From positions 62,001-126,000 of the forward strand of contig NZ_JAGQDH010000009.1 in the NCBI RefSeq assembly GCF_018069895.1: a DNA stretch of 64,000 nt, given 5' to 3'. Each line of letters begins with the position of its first letter. Positions within the stretch are counted from its first letter, which is position 1. The translations under genes and the position numbers were made by a program. Source of the stretch: Roseovarius autotrophicus. Lineage in GTDB: Bacteria; Pseudomonadota; Alphaproteobacteria; Rhodobacterales; Rhodobacteraceae. A model generated the notes under the pieces. It was not told the DNA's origin. It saw only the letters and a list, made by a program, of their open reading frames with translations, and made no database searches. This document shows, piece after piece, positions 56,480 through 64,000 of the stretch.

Positions 56480-56713
56480 TCAGCCCCGCGCGAGACGCGC
56501 CGCGCGCCCGCCCCGGCGCTTTTTCAAGAGGTCGGCGCGGTCGGGCAGGGCGGTCATCACCGCGCGCCGCTCATCGTTGTTCATCTTCGACCAGCGCGAA
56601 ATCTCGTCGATGGAGCGCAGGCAGCCGGTGCAGATGCGCGCCTCGGGGTGGACAACACAGATACGCACGCAGGGGCTTTCGACCTCGTCGCGTTGCCAGA
56701 CATCATCCGCCAT
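56480..56713 (-). CDS. DUF1289 protein
   Basis: A 77-residue protein with the DUF1289 signature SPCVRICVVHPEARICTGC followed by LRSIDEISRWSKMNNDERRAVM. Four cysteines (two CxxxC-like sets) suggest a small metal-binding fold. It overlaps ruvX by 11 bp. Function unknown. Confidence 0.88.
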   Translation of the reverse strand: MADDVWQRDEVESPCVRICVVHPEARICTGCLRSIDEISRWSKMNNDERRAVMTALPDRADLLKKRRGGRAARLARG

Positions 56714-57185
56714 GTTCTGCCCTCATATGGCGCATCCGGTCGAGCGCCCCTTGCAGGATATAGGCCGCGGCCACCGCGTCGATCACCTCTGCGCGACGTT
56801 TCCGTGACGTATCCGCCTCAAGCAGCGCGCGTTCGGCGGCCACGGTCGAAAGCCGCTCGTCCCAAAAGCCGATGGGAAGATCGGTGAGCGTGGCCAGATT
56901 GCGGGCGAAGGCGCGGGTGGATTGCGCGCGCGGCCCCTCGGAGCCATCCATGTTGCGTGGCAGGCCGAGCAATATGCCGCCCGCCTCGCGCGCGGCGGCG
57001 ATCTCCAGCAAGCGCGCGGCATCGAGGGTGAATTTCTGCCGCTTCACCGTTTCGACCGCGCTTGCCGTGGACAAAAGGCGATCAGACAGCGCGACGCCGA
57101 TGGTCTTGGTCCCGAGGTCAAGCCCCATCACGCCGCGCCCGTGCGGCAACGCGGCGGCGAAGGCGGCTATGTCGTCATGGATCAT
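56703..57185 (-). CDS. ruvX: YqgF/RuvX-type nuclease
   Basis: A 160-residue RNase H-fold nuclease. The catalytic motifs are GLDLGTKTIGVALSD at the N-terminus, LLGLPRNMDGSEGPRA, and FWDERLSTVAAERAL. The family is assigned to pre-16S rRNA 5'-end processing and, historically, Holliday junction resolution. Its ATG overlaps the ccmI stop by 4 bp. Confidence 0.92.
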   Translation of the reverse strand: MIHDDIAAFAAALPHGRGVMGLDLGTKTIGVALSDRLLSTASAVETVKRQKFTLDAARLLEIAAAREAGGILLGLPRNMDGSEGPRAQSTRAFARNLATLTDLPIGFWDERLSTVAAERALLEADTSRKRRAEVIDAVAAAYILQGALDRMRHMRAEHGG

Positions 57186-58402
57186 TCGGCCACGCCCGCG
57201 CTTCGGGCGGCGGCGCGCAGGGTTGCGAGAGCCGCGTCATCCTGCGCGAACGCGCCTTGCGCCTCGGTCCAGATGCGGTGTGCCGCTTCGCGCTCGCCCA
57301 GGACGCCGTAGGCGTTGATCAACCGCGCCCAGTCCTCGGCCGGTCCGCCCTCGGTTGCCAGCCGCTCGGAGAGGCGCACCACCATGCCCCTGATCATCTC
57401 TGCCCGCGCTTCGGGATCCATGCCGGCGGCGGCCTCGATATCGTCCGCGCCCGGACCCGACAAGGCGGGCAGCGCATAGCGCATCCCCGCGCGCATGGCG
57501 ATCTCTTCGATATCGGCGCGGATCAACGGCACCCAGGGCGCGTCTGCCGTGCTGTCCTCGAGCAGGTCGCGCCAGAGGCTAAAGGCGCGGTCGGGCCGGT
57601 CCACCTGAAGGAAGTAGAGCCCGAGATAGAAACGTGCGGTCGGCGCGCGCGGATCACGCGTGAGCGTCGCGCGCAGCGCGGCCTCGGCATCGCGTGACAC
57701 ATAGCCCCCCGCCGCCTCGATCATCAGTTCCGCGAGCGTGGCGTGGTCTGCGGCAGAGGCGTTCTCGCCACGCAGGGCCACAAGCTGTTGCTGCGCCGCG
57801 CGCGCGGCGACCATGTTGCCAAGGGCTGCTTCGCTGCGGACAAGGAACTGAAGACCCTGCTCATCCTCGGGCCGCGCCGCCACCACCTCGCGCAACCGCT
57901 CGACCAGTGCCAGGTGCTCCTCTCCCACCCCTTCGGGCGGGGTGAATTCGGGGGTGAAACGCGCCTCGGCCGCCGCCTGCGGCAGCCGCTCGGCGCGTGC
58001 GACCTCGGAGGCGGCGATGCGCTGTGCCAGCGGCAGATCGGGATAGCCCGGCGCCCCCACCTGCCCATAGATCCAGACGCCGCCCCCGGCGAGCACGGCA
58101 ACACTCAGCGCCGCCACGGCGATGCCCGCGGCACGCGGCTGTCCGCCCGTCTCGCCGCCCGCGCGCAACTGCGCATCGGCCGCCAGAATCCGGCGCGAGA
58201 CCTCGGTGCGCAGCCGTTCGGCCTCTTCCGCGGCGATCACCCCGCGCTTGGCGTCGCGGTCGATCTCGCCCAACTGGTCGCGATAGACGCGCAGGTCGTA
58301 GGCGGCCGGCGGCTCGGCCCCGCTTTGCCCGCGCAACAGCGCCAGCGCCAGCAGCATCCCCGTACCAAGGGCCAGCGCCCCCGCGATGATCCAGAAGGTC
58401 AT
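57182..58402 (-). CDS. ccmI: c-type cytochrome biogenesis protein CcmI
   Basis: A 406-residue membrane protein that delivers apocytochrome c to the haem ligation machinery. Two transmembrane segments (residues 3-20 and about 90-112) flank a cytoplasmic leucine-zipper-like loop (RVYRDQLGEIDRDAKRGVI), followed by a periplasmic TPR domain (ATLTRDPRAPTARFYLGLYFLQ). ATG 58402 has AAAGGA at good spacing. It heads ccmI-ruvX-DUF1289 and diverges from soxB. Confidence 0.9.
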   Translation of the reverse strand: MTFWIIAGALALGTGMLLALALLRGQSGAEPPAAYDLRVYRDQLGEIDRDAKRGVIAAEEAERLRTEVSRRILAADAQLRAGGETGGQPRAAGIAVAALSVAVLAGGGVWIYGQVGAPGYPDLPLAQRIAASEVARAERLPQAAAEARFTPEFTPPEGVGEEHLALVERLREVVAARPEDEQGLQFLVRSEAALGNMVAARAAQQQLVALRGENASAADHATLAELMIEAAGGYVSRDAEAALRATLTRDPRAPTARFYLGLYFLQVDRPDRAFSLWRDLLEDSTADAPWVPLIRADIEEIAMRAGMRYALPALSGPGADDIEAAAGMDPEARAEMIRGMVVRLSERLATEGGPAEDWARLINAYGVLGEREAAHRIWTEAQGAFAQDDAALATLRAAARSAGVAE

Positions 58403-58600
58403 GAGCACATCCTTTCGCCCCCCCATGTAAAGGGGCGCGGCGGCGGAAAAAAGGGCCAAGCGACCGTGGCACCGCGCCGCGATGTCGCAATGTCGCAATT
58501 TGCCGGCGAAGCGCCGCCCTCGGTCACCTGTTCAAAGCGCTGCCGTCGCATTACGATCCCGACCGATACCGGCCCACGAATCCACGAGGAAGACCTGCGC

Positions 58601-59845
58601 ATGAAACGCTATTCCGTCTTTGCCGTCGCCCGAGAGGCCCTGCGCGACCACATGGGATGGGAACGCGCCTGGGCCTCGCCCGAGCCGAAGAAGAAATACG
58701 ACGTCATCATCGTGGGCGCGGGCGGTCATGGCCTCGCCACCGCCTATTACCTCGGGCGCAATTTCGGCATCACCAATGTCGCGGTGCTGGAAAAGGGCTG
58801 GCTGGGGGGCGGTAATACGGGCCGCAACACCACCATCATCCGCTCGAACTACCTGCAAGACCCCTCCGCCGCGATCTATGAGAAATCGCGCAGCCTGTAT
58901 GAGACGCTCAGCCAGGACCTCAATTACAACATCATGTTCAGCCCCCGTGGCGTCATCATGCTGGCGCAGACCGAACACGAGGTGCGCGGCTACAAGCGCA
59001 CGGCGCAGGCGAATGCGCTCCAGGGCGTGACCACCGAATTCATCTCGCCCGCCCGCGTCAAGGAAATCGTGCCGATCATCAATCTCGATGGCCCCCGCTA
59101 TCCCGTCCTGGGCGGCCTTTATCAGGCGCGCGGCGGCACGGCGCGCCACGATGCGGTGGCCTGGGGCTATGCGCGGGCGTGTTCCGCCATGGGGATGCAC
59201 ATCCTCCAGAAATGCGAGGTCACGGGCATCTCCCGCGAGGGGGGCCGCGTGACGGGTGTGACCACCAATCGCGGCGACATCGGCTGTGACAAACTCGGCA
59301 TCGTTGTGGCGGGCCACTCCGGCCACCTGGCCGACATGGCCGGTTTCCGCCTGCCGATCGAGAGCGTGGCGCTTCAGGCGCTGGTGTCCGAGCCGATCAA
59401 ACCCTGCATGGATTGCGTCGTCATGGCCAACACCGTGCACGGCTACATGTCGCAATCCGACAAGGGCGAGATGGTCATCGGCGGCGGCACCGACGGCTAC
59501 AACAACTACACGCAACGCGGCTCGTTCCACCATATCGAGGAAACCGTGCGCGCCCTGATCGAGACCTTCCCGATGGTCGCCCGCCTCAAGATGCTGCGCC
59601 AATGGGGCGGCATCGTGGATGTCACCGGCGACCGCTCGCCGATCCTGTCGAAAACCCCCGTCGATGGCATTTTCATCAACTGCGGCTGGGGCACGGGCGG
59701 GTTCAAGGCCATCCCCGGCTCGGGCTGGGGCTTTGCCGAACTCATGGCCAAGGGCCACTCGCCGCTCTGCGACGAATTTGGCCTCGACCGTTTCTATCAG
59801 GGCCGGTTCATCGACGAATCCGTCGCCGCCGGCGTCGCCCACTAA
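58601..59845 (+). CDS. soxB: sarcosine oxidase subunit beta
   Basis: A 414-residue flavoprotein of heterotetrameric sarcosine oxidase, which converts sarcosine, H4folate and O2 to glycine, 5,10-methylene-H4folate and H2O2. FAD-binding VIIVGAGGHGLATAYYLGRN lies at about 35-55, and GTARHDAVAWGYARA (His about 183) is the likely FMN-attachment histidine. GAGGAAGA precedes the ATG. Much longer open frame upstream is antisense to ccmI. Confidence 0.95.
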   Translation: MKRYSVFAVAREALRDHMGWERAWASPEPKKKYDVIIVGAGGHGLATAYYLGRNFGITNVAVLEKGWLGGGNTGRNTTIIRSNYLQDPSAAIYEKSRSLYETLSQDLNYNIMFSPRGVIMLAQTEHEVRGYKRTAQANALQGVTTEFISPARVKEIVPIINLDGPRYPVLGGLYQARGGTARHDAVAWGYARACSAMGMHILQKCEVTGISREGGRVTGVTTNRGDIGCDKLGIVVAGHSGHLADMAGFRLPIESVALQALVSEPIKPCMDCVVMANTVHGYMSQSDKGEMVIGGGTDGYNNYTQRGSFHHIEETVRALIETFPMVARLKMLRQWGGIVDVTGDRSPILSKTPVDGIFINCGWGTGGFKAIPGSGWGFAELMAKGHSPLCDEFGLDRFYQGRFIDESVAAGVAH

Positions 59846-59859
59846 GGAGGACTTGACCC

Positions 59860-60189
59860 ATGCTGATCCTCACCTGCCCCTGCTGCGGCGTCACAGGCGA
59901 AGAGACCGAATTCCATCAGGGCGGCGAGGCGCATCTCAAGCGTTTCGGCCCCGGTTCCTCGGACGATGATTTCCACACCTATATGTTCGCCAAGGAAAAC
60001 CCCAAAGGCGCGCATTTTGAACGCTGGCGGCACAACAACGGCTGCGGCAAGTGGTTCATCATGGCCCGCGATACCGTGACGCTCGAGGTTTACGGCACCT
60101 ATCCCGCCCAGACCCATGAGCCGCCCAAAAATATCCGCGACGCGATCACCGCCAAACGCCCCGGCTGGACATGGCGCGATTTCGCATGA
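59860..60189 (+). CDS. soxD: sarcosine oxidase subunit delta
   Basis: A 109-residue zinc-binding subunit. Cys 6 and Cys 9 in LTCPCCGVTG with His 58 and Cys 62 in WRHNNGCGKWF form the zinc site. AAGGAGGA precedes the start, 14 bp after soxB. It stabilises the complex; it has no flavin. Confidence 0.95.
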   Translation: MLILTCPCCGVTGEETEFHQGGEAHLKRFGPGSSDDDFHTYMFAKENPKGAHFERWRHNNGCGKWFIMARDTVTLEVYGTYPAQTHEPPKNIRDAITAKRPGWTWRDFA

Positions 60190-60251
60190 GCCTTCACCGT
60201 TCCAGAAATACTCAATCGACGACGCCCGCCACGGGCAAGAGGGGCTGAGAC

Positions 60252-63200
60252 ATGAGCACCAGACTGGCCACCGGCGGCCGCCTTCTCGACCGCAGCCGCA
60301 CGCAGGATTTCACCTTCAACGGCAAGCGCATGCGCGGCCATCCCGGCGATACGCTCGCCTCGGCGCTTCTGGCCAATGACCAGATGCTGGTGGGCCGCTC
60401 GTTCAAGTATCACCGCCCGCGCGGCATCGTGGCCAGCGGGGCCGAAGAGCCCAACGCGCTTGTCGGTCTGGGCGAGGGCGCGCGTTTCGAGCCCAACCAG
60501 CGCGCCACGACGACCGAGATTTTCGACGGGCTGAACGCGATCAGCCAGAACCACTGGCCGAGCCTCGAGGCCGATATCGGCGCGCTCAACAGCTGGGTCG
60601 CGCGCTTCCTGCCCGCGGGTTTCTACTACAAGATGTTCATGCATCCCCGCCCGTTCTGGAAGCATGTGTATGAGCCGTTCATCCGCCAGTCGGCTGGTCT
60701 GGGCAAGGTGCCCAACCCCGGCGACCCGGACCGATACGAGCATTTCCATTTTTTCTGCGATGTCGCGGTGATCGGCGGCGGCGTGGCCGGGTTGCAGGCG
60801 GCGCTGGCGGCGGCAGAGGCGGGTGCCAAGGTGCTCCTGATGGAACAGACCGCCCATTGGGGCGGGCGCGCGCCGGTGGATGGGGGCGACGTGGATGGTC
60901 AGCCCGTCGCCGACTGGATCAGCGCTACACTTGCAAAACTGCAAGACATGCCCCATGTCACCCTGCGCAACCGTTGCATGGGCGCAGGGGTCTACGATCA
61001 CGGCTATCTGCTCGGCTATGAGCGCGTGAGCGATCACGCGCCCGGCTTCGACGCCCCGCGCCACCGCCTCTGGCGCATCCGCGCCGGTCAGATCGTCACC
61101 GCGACCGGGGCCATCGAACGCCCGCTGAGTTTCGCGGGCAATGACATCCCCGGCGTGATGCTGGCCTCTGCCATCCGCGACTATGCGGTCAACTACGGCG
61201 TCTCCATCGGCGACCGCACCGTGGTTGTCACCAACAACGATGACGCCTACCGCACCGCCATCACGCTCAAGAAATTCGGGCTTGAAATCCCCGCCATTCT
61301 TGACGCCCGCCAGTCGGGCGGAGGTGCCCTGGCCGATGAGGCGCGCGGCTTGGGCATCCGCGTCGAGACCGGCAAGGGCATCGCATCGGTCAAGGGCGGT
61401 AAGCGTGTCCGCGGTGTCGCCATCTGCGCGCAGGCGGGCGAGGGCGCGGTGCTGGAAGAGATCAGCTGCGACGCTGTCGCCATGTCGGGTGGCTGGTCGC
61501 CGGTGGTGCATCTGTGGTCCCATTGCGGCGGCAGGCTGATCTGGGACGAGGGCGCTGCGCATTTCCGCCCCGACCCGGCGAACCCGCCGCGTGGCGCAAA
61601 CGGCGAGGGCTTCGTGATCGCCGCAGGCAGCGCCAATGGCGCGACGAACCTCAAGAATGTGCTGGCGGATGCCCATGCCGCCGGACAGGCGGCGGCCAGG
61701 GCCACGGGCCATGCGCCCGCGAGCGGCGCCGCCCCGCAAGGGACGGGCGACGATGAGGCGCCGATCGCCCCGGTCTGGCTCATGCCGCAGGGCGCGCGTT
61801 ACGGGCTGCGGATGAAATCCTGGCTCGATTACCAGAACGATGTGAAGGTCTCCGATATTCAGTTGGCCGCCCGCGAAGGCTATGAATCCGTCGAACACGC
61901 CAAGCGTTACACCACACTCGGCATGGCCACCGATCAGGGAAAGCTCAGCAATATAAACGGCTTGGCGATCCTCTCGGACGCGCTCGGCCAGCCCATTCCG
62001 CAGACCGGCACCACCACTTTCCGCCCGCCCTACACGCCGATTTCCCTCTCGGCCATCGCAGGTGCTGCGCGCGGCCCGATCTTTCAGCCAGTGCGCAAGA
62101 CGCCCATGCACGGCTGGCACGAAGCCAACGGCGCGGATTTCGAACCTGTGGGGCAATGGCGTCGCCCCTATTGCTTTCCCCGCGGCGAGGAGGGGCGGCA
62201 TGAGGCCGTGACCCGCGAGATCCGCCAGACCCGCGAAAGTGTCGGCCTGCTCGACGCCTCCACCCTTGGCAAGATCATCGTCAAGGGCCCCGACGCGGGC
62301 CGTTTCCTCGATATGCTCTACACGGGCATGATGAGCACGCTGAAGCCGGGCAAATGCCGCTATGGTCTCATGTGCAACGAGAACGGGTTCCTGATGGATG
62401 ACGGCGTGGTGGTGCGCCTCGACGAGGAGACGTTCCTTTGCCACACCACGACCGGCGGGGCCGAGGCGATCCATGGCCAGATGGAGGACTGGCTGCAATG
62501 CGAATGGTGGGACTGGAAGGTTTATACCGCCAATGTCACCGAGCACTATGCCCAGGTCGCCGTGGCCGGTCCCAAGGCGCGTGCGCTCTTGCAAAAGCTG
62601 AGCAATGACGATCTGAGCGCCGAGGCGCTGCCCTTCATGGGCTGGACAGAGGTGGTCGTCGCGGGGGTGCGGGCGCGGATCTATCGCATCTCCTTCACCG
62701 GCGAGCTGTCGTTTGAGTTGGCCGTGCCGGCAAGCCGGGGCCGCGCGCTTTGGGAGGCGCTGATGGCGGCGGGGGAAGAATTCGGCGTGATGCCCTATGG
62801 CACCGAAGCGATGCATGTGATGCGCGCCGAAAAGGGTTTCATCATGATCGGGGACGAGACCGACGGCACGGTGATCCCGCAGGATCTTGGGCTCGACTGG
62901 GCAATCTCGAAGAAGAAAGAGGATTATATCGGCAAGCGCGCGCAAGAACGCTCGCATATGGCCGATCCGAACCGCTGGAAGCTGGTGGGGCTGGAAACGC
63001 TCGGCGGCGAGGTGCTGCCCGATGGGGCCTATGCCACGGCACCGGGCCACAACGCCAATGGCCAGCGCAACACCCAAGGCCGCGTGACCTCGAGCTACCA
63101 TTCGCCCACGCTCGGGCGGGGCATCGCCATGGGGCTGGTGCGGCACGGGCCGGACCGGATGGGCGAGGTGCTGGAGTTTCCGACGCTTGACGGGGGAATC

Positions 63201-63263
63201 CTCAAGGCGAGGATCGTCGATCCCATCTTCTACGACAAGGACGGGGAGAAGCAGAATGTCTGA
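60252..63263 (+). CDS. soxA: sarcosine oxidase subunit alpha
   Basis: A 1003-residue subunit. An N-terminal ferredoxin-like/NAD-type region (GGRLLDRSRTQDFTFNGKRM) is followed by a dinucleotide-binding domain (VAVIGGGVAGLQAALAAAEAG, about residue 172), and the C-terminal third is a GCV_T-like aminomethyltransferase domain that binds folate (LLDASTLGKIIVKGPDAGRF). It receives the methylene group and passes electrons. Overlaps soxG by 8 bp. Confidence 0.95.
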   Translation: MSTRLATGGRLLDRSRTQDFTFNGKRMRGHPGDTLASALLANDQMLVGRSFKYHRPRGIVASGAEEPNALVGLGEGARFEPNQRATTTEIFDGLNAISQNHWPSLEADIGALNSWVARFLPAGFYYKMFMHPRPFWKHVYEPFIRQSAGLGKVPNPGDPDRYEHFHFFCDVAVIGGGVAGLQAALAAAEAGAKVLLMEQTAHWGGRAPVDGGDVDGQPVADWISATLAKLQDMPHVTLRNRCMGAGVYDHGYLLGYERVSDHAPGFDAPRHRLWRIRAGQIVTATGAIERPLSFAGNDIPGVMLASAIRDYAVNYGVSIGDRTVVVTNNDDAYRTAITLKKFGLEIPAILDARQSGGGALADEARGLGIRVETGKGIASVKGGKRVRGVAICAQAGEGAVLEEISCDAVAMSGGWSPVVHLWSHCGGRLIWDEGAAHFRPDPANPPRGANGEGFVIAAGSANGATNLKNVLADAHAAGQAAARATGHAPASGAAPQGTGDDEAPIAPVWLMPQGARYGLRMKSWLDYQNDVKVSDIQLAAREGYESVEHAKRYTTLGMATDQGKLSNINGLAILSDALGQPIPQTGTTTFRPPYTPISLSAIAGAARGPIFQPVRKTPMHGWHEANGADFEPVGQWRRPYCFPRGEEGRHEAVTREIRQTRESVGLLDASTLGKIIVKGPDAGRFLDMLYTGMMSTLKPGKCRYGLMCNENGFLMDDGVVVRLDEETFLCHTTTGGAEAIHGQMEDWLQCEWWDWKVYTANVTEHYAQVAVAGPKARALLQKLSNDDLSAEALPFMGWTEVVVAGVRARIYRISFTGELSFELAVPASRGRALWEALMAAGEEFGVMPYGTEAMHVMRAEKGFIMIGDETDGTVIPQDLGLDWAISKKKEDYIGKRAQERSHMADPNRWKLVGLETLGGEVLPDGAYATAPGHNANGQRNTQGRVTSSYHSPTLGRGIAMGLVRHGPDRMGEVLEFPTLDGGILKARIVDPIFYDKDGEKQNV

Positions 63264-63825
63264 GGCAGTGACCCCCCTGAACGGGGCCGACTTCGAAGGG
63301 CTCGCCACGATTAAAGATGCGGGCCTTTCCGGCATGATCACGCTGCGCGGCGATCTGGCGTCGAAAGAGGTGAAAGCGGCGGTGAAAAAGGCCGTGGGCC
63401 TTGGCATCCCCTTGCAGCGTCAGGCGCTGAGCGGGCAGGGCACTGCCGTGCTCTGGATGTCGCCGGACGAGCTTTTGTTGTTGTGCGCCTATGACGAGGT
63501 GGCGCAGAAGATTGCGGCGCTTGAAAAGGCGCTCGAAGGGCAGCATTTCCTGGCCGTCAACGTATCGGATGCGCGCACGGTGCTGCGCATCTCGGGCACG
63601 GGCGCGCGGGAAACCCTGGCCAAGCTCTGCCCGGTGGACCTCTCGCCGGGGGCCTTCACCCCCGGCATGGTACGCCGCACGCGCATGGCGCAGATCCCTG
63701 CGGCGTTCTGGCTTGACGATAGCGGCGTGTTTTACCTGATCTGCTTCCGCTCCGTGGCCGATTATGCCTTCGGTGCGCTCAAGGACGCGGCGTTGCCGGG
63801 GGGCGAGGTGGGCGTCTACGGCTGA
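63256..63825 (+). CDS. soxG: sarcosine oxidase subunit gamma
   Basis: A 189-residue folate-binding-fold subunit (MSEAVTPLNGADFEGLATI ... VSDARTVLRISGTGARETLAKLCPVDL). It completes the soxBDAG order, the standard one for heterotetrameric sarcosine oxidase. ATG 63256 lies inside the soxA end, with GGAGAA as ribosome-binding site; the frame is open 23 codons earlier. Confidence 0.93.
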   Translation: MSEAVTPLNGADFEGLATIKDAGLSGMITLRGDLASKEVKAAVKKAVGLGIPLQRQALSGQGTAVLWMSPDELLLLCAYDEVAQKIAALEKALEGQHFLAVNVSDARTVLRISGTGARETLAKLCPVDLSPGAFTPGMVRRTRMAQIPAAFWLDDSGVFYLICFRSVADYAFGALKDAALPGGEVGVYG

Positions 63826-63859
63826 CGAAATCCCGACAGAAAAACTCTGCCCCGCAGGG

Positions 63860-63893
63860 TTGACGTTCCGCGCCCCCCCGCTCCATGTATGAG
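63860..63893 (+). promoter_or_regulatory. possible sodB promoter
   Basis: TTGACG at 63860-63865 in the 102-bp soxG-sodB gap, with ATGTAT/TATGAG about 19-22 bases later. The spacing is imperfect. A separate promoter for the dismutase gene is expected. Confidence 0.3.
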
Positions 63894-63927
63894 CACAGCT
63901 TTCAACGCAGACGAACAGGGGGAACCC

Positions 63928-64000
63928 ATGTCCTTTGAACTTCCCGACCTTCCTTATGCCCATGACGCGCTTGCTGCTCATGGCATGTCGAAAGAGACGC
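63928..64000 (+). CDS. sodB: iron/manganese superoxide dismutase, start only
   Basis: The first 24 codons read MSFELPDLPYAHDALAAHGM, the typical N-terminus of bacterial Fe-superoxide dismutase, which converts superoxide to O2 and H2O2 in the cytoplasm. GGGGGAA precedes the ATG. The gene runs off the right edge. Confidence 0.85.
   Translation, partial: MSFELPDLPYAHDALAAHGMSKET

Noticed and set aside
60099..63407. Very long open frame antisense to soxA
   Set aside because: It is the high-GC shadow of a clear sarcosine oxidase gene; its translation is rich in Arg, His, Gly and Ala and has no family motif.

Overview
This GC-rich, gene-dense window reads as the chromosome of a Rhodobacterales alphaproteobacterium (Roseobacter/Rhodobacter relatives). 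The signs are an irr-fabA-fabB-fabI cluster, a SAM/SAH-type riboswitch directly upstream of metK (a class known from Rhodobacterales), an alphaproteobacterial LexA box of the form GAAC-N7-GAAC upstream of lexA, a heterotetrameric sarcosine oxidase operon (soxBDAG), a TakP-like TRAP transporter, and a secreted RTX/Hint protein. I see no insertion sequence, prophage, integrase or CRISPR array. Both window edges cut genes: a Zn-dependent alcohol dehydrogenase on the left and a superoxide dismutase on the right.

Layout. 1-3.6 kb: a tightly coupled minus-strand catabolic operon (HAD dehalogenase-like protein, alpha/beta hydrolase, threonine/serine dehydratase, pcaD, alcohol dehydrogenase). 3.9-9.6 kb: an FKBP-type isomerase, a small membrane protein, irr divergent from fabA-fabB-fabI, and a glycosyltransferase-like gene. 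9.7-18.1 kb: the classic miaB / phoH-ybeY-corC-lnt / metK-trmB order, interrupted after miaB by an OmpA-family protein and a lipoprotein that share a 33-residue module and end in a strong terminator. 18.2-27.6 kb: amino-acid biosynthesis and central metabolism (argE, cimA, argD, argF, gnd) plus an MFS transporter and a squalene/phytoene-synthase-like protein. 27.6-28.0 kb: an intergenic region holding a candidate small RNA with an exposed anti-Shine-Dalgarno stretch. 28-33.6 kb: gltA, gltX, comEC, lexA. 33.6-41.7 kb: a SulP transporter, Cache-domain histidine kinase and NarL-type regulator operon, divergent from a three-gene TRAP transporter. 41.7-50.8 kb: prfC, a PhoX-type phosphatase, an operon of a DUF2927 lipoprotein, a 55-residue membrane protein and a VWA protein, then an RTX/Hint protein behind a 695-bp upstream region with repeated TTTCC/GGAAA elements. 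51-58.4 kb: pyrG, secG, tRNA-Arg(UCU), truA, a TauE-like permease, ruvX, ccmI. 58.6-64 kb: soxBDAG and the start of sodB.

How the genes work together. Irr beside the unsaturated fatty acid genes places iron sensing next to membrane lipid synthesis. The riboswitch lets the SAM synthetase gene sense its own product. ArgE, ArgD and ArgF cover three arginine steps, and CimA feeds isoleucine synthesis. The Cache-kinase/regulator pair divergent from the TRAP genes is a plausible uptake-control unit for an organic (probably keto-) acid. Sarcosine oxidase yields glycine, one-carbon units and H2O2, and a superoxide dismutase gene follows it.

The least explained items are the candidate sRNA at 27640-27719, the OmpA/lipoprotein pair at 11174-12075, the DUF2927/55-aa/VWA operon, the regulatory array at 50026-50313, and the long hairpin between trmB and argE.
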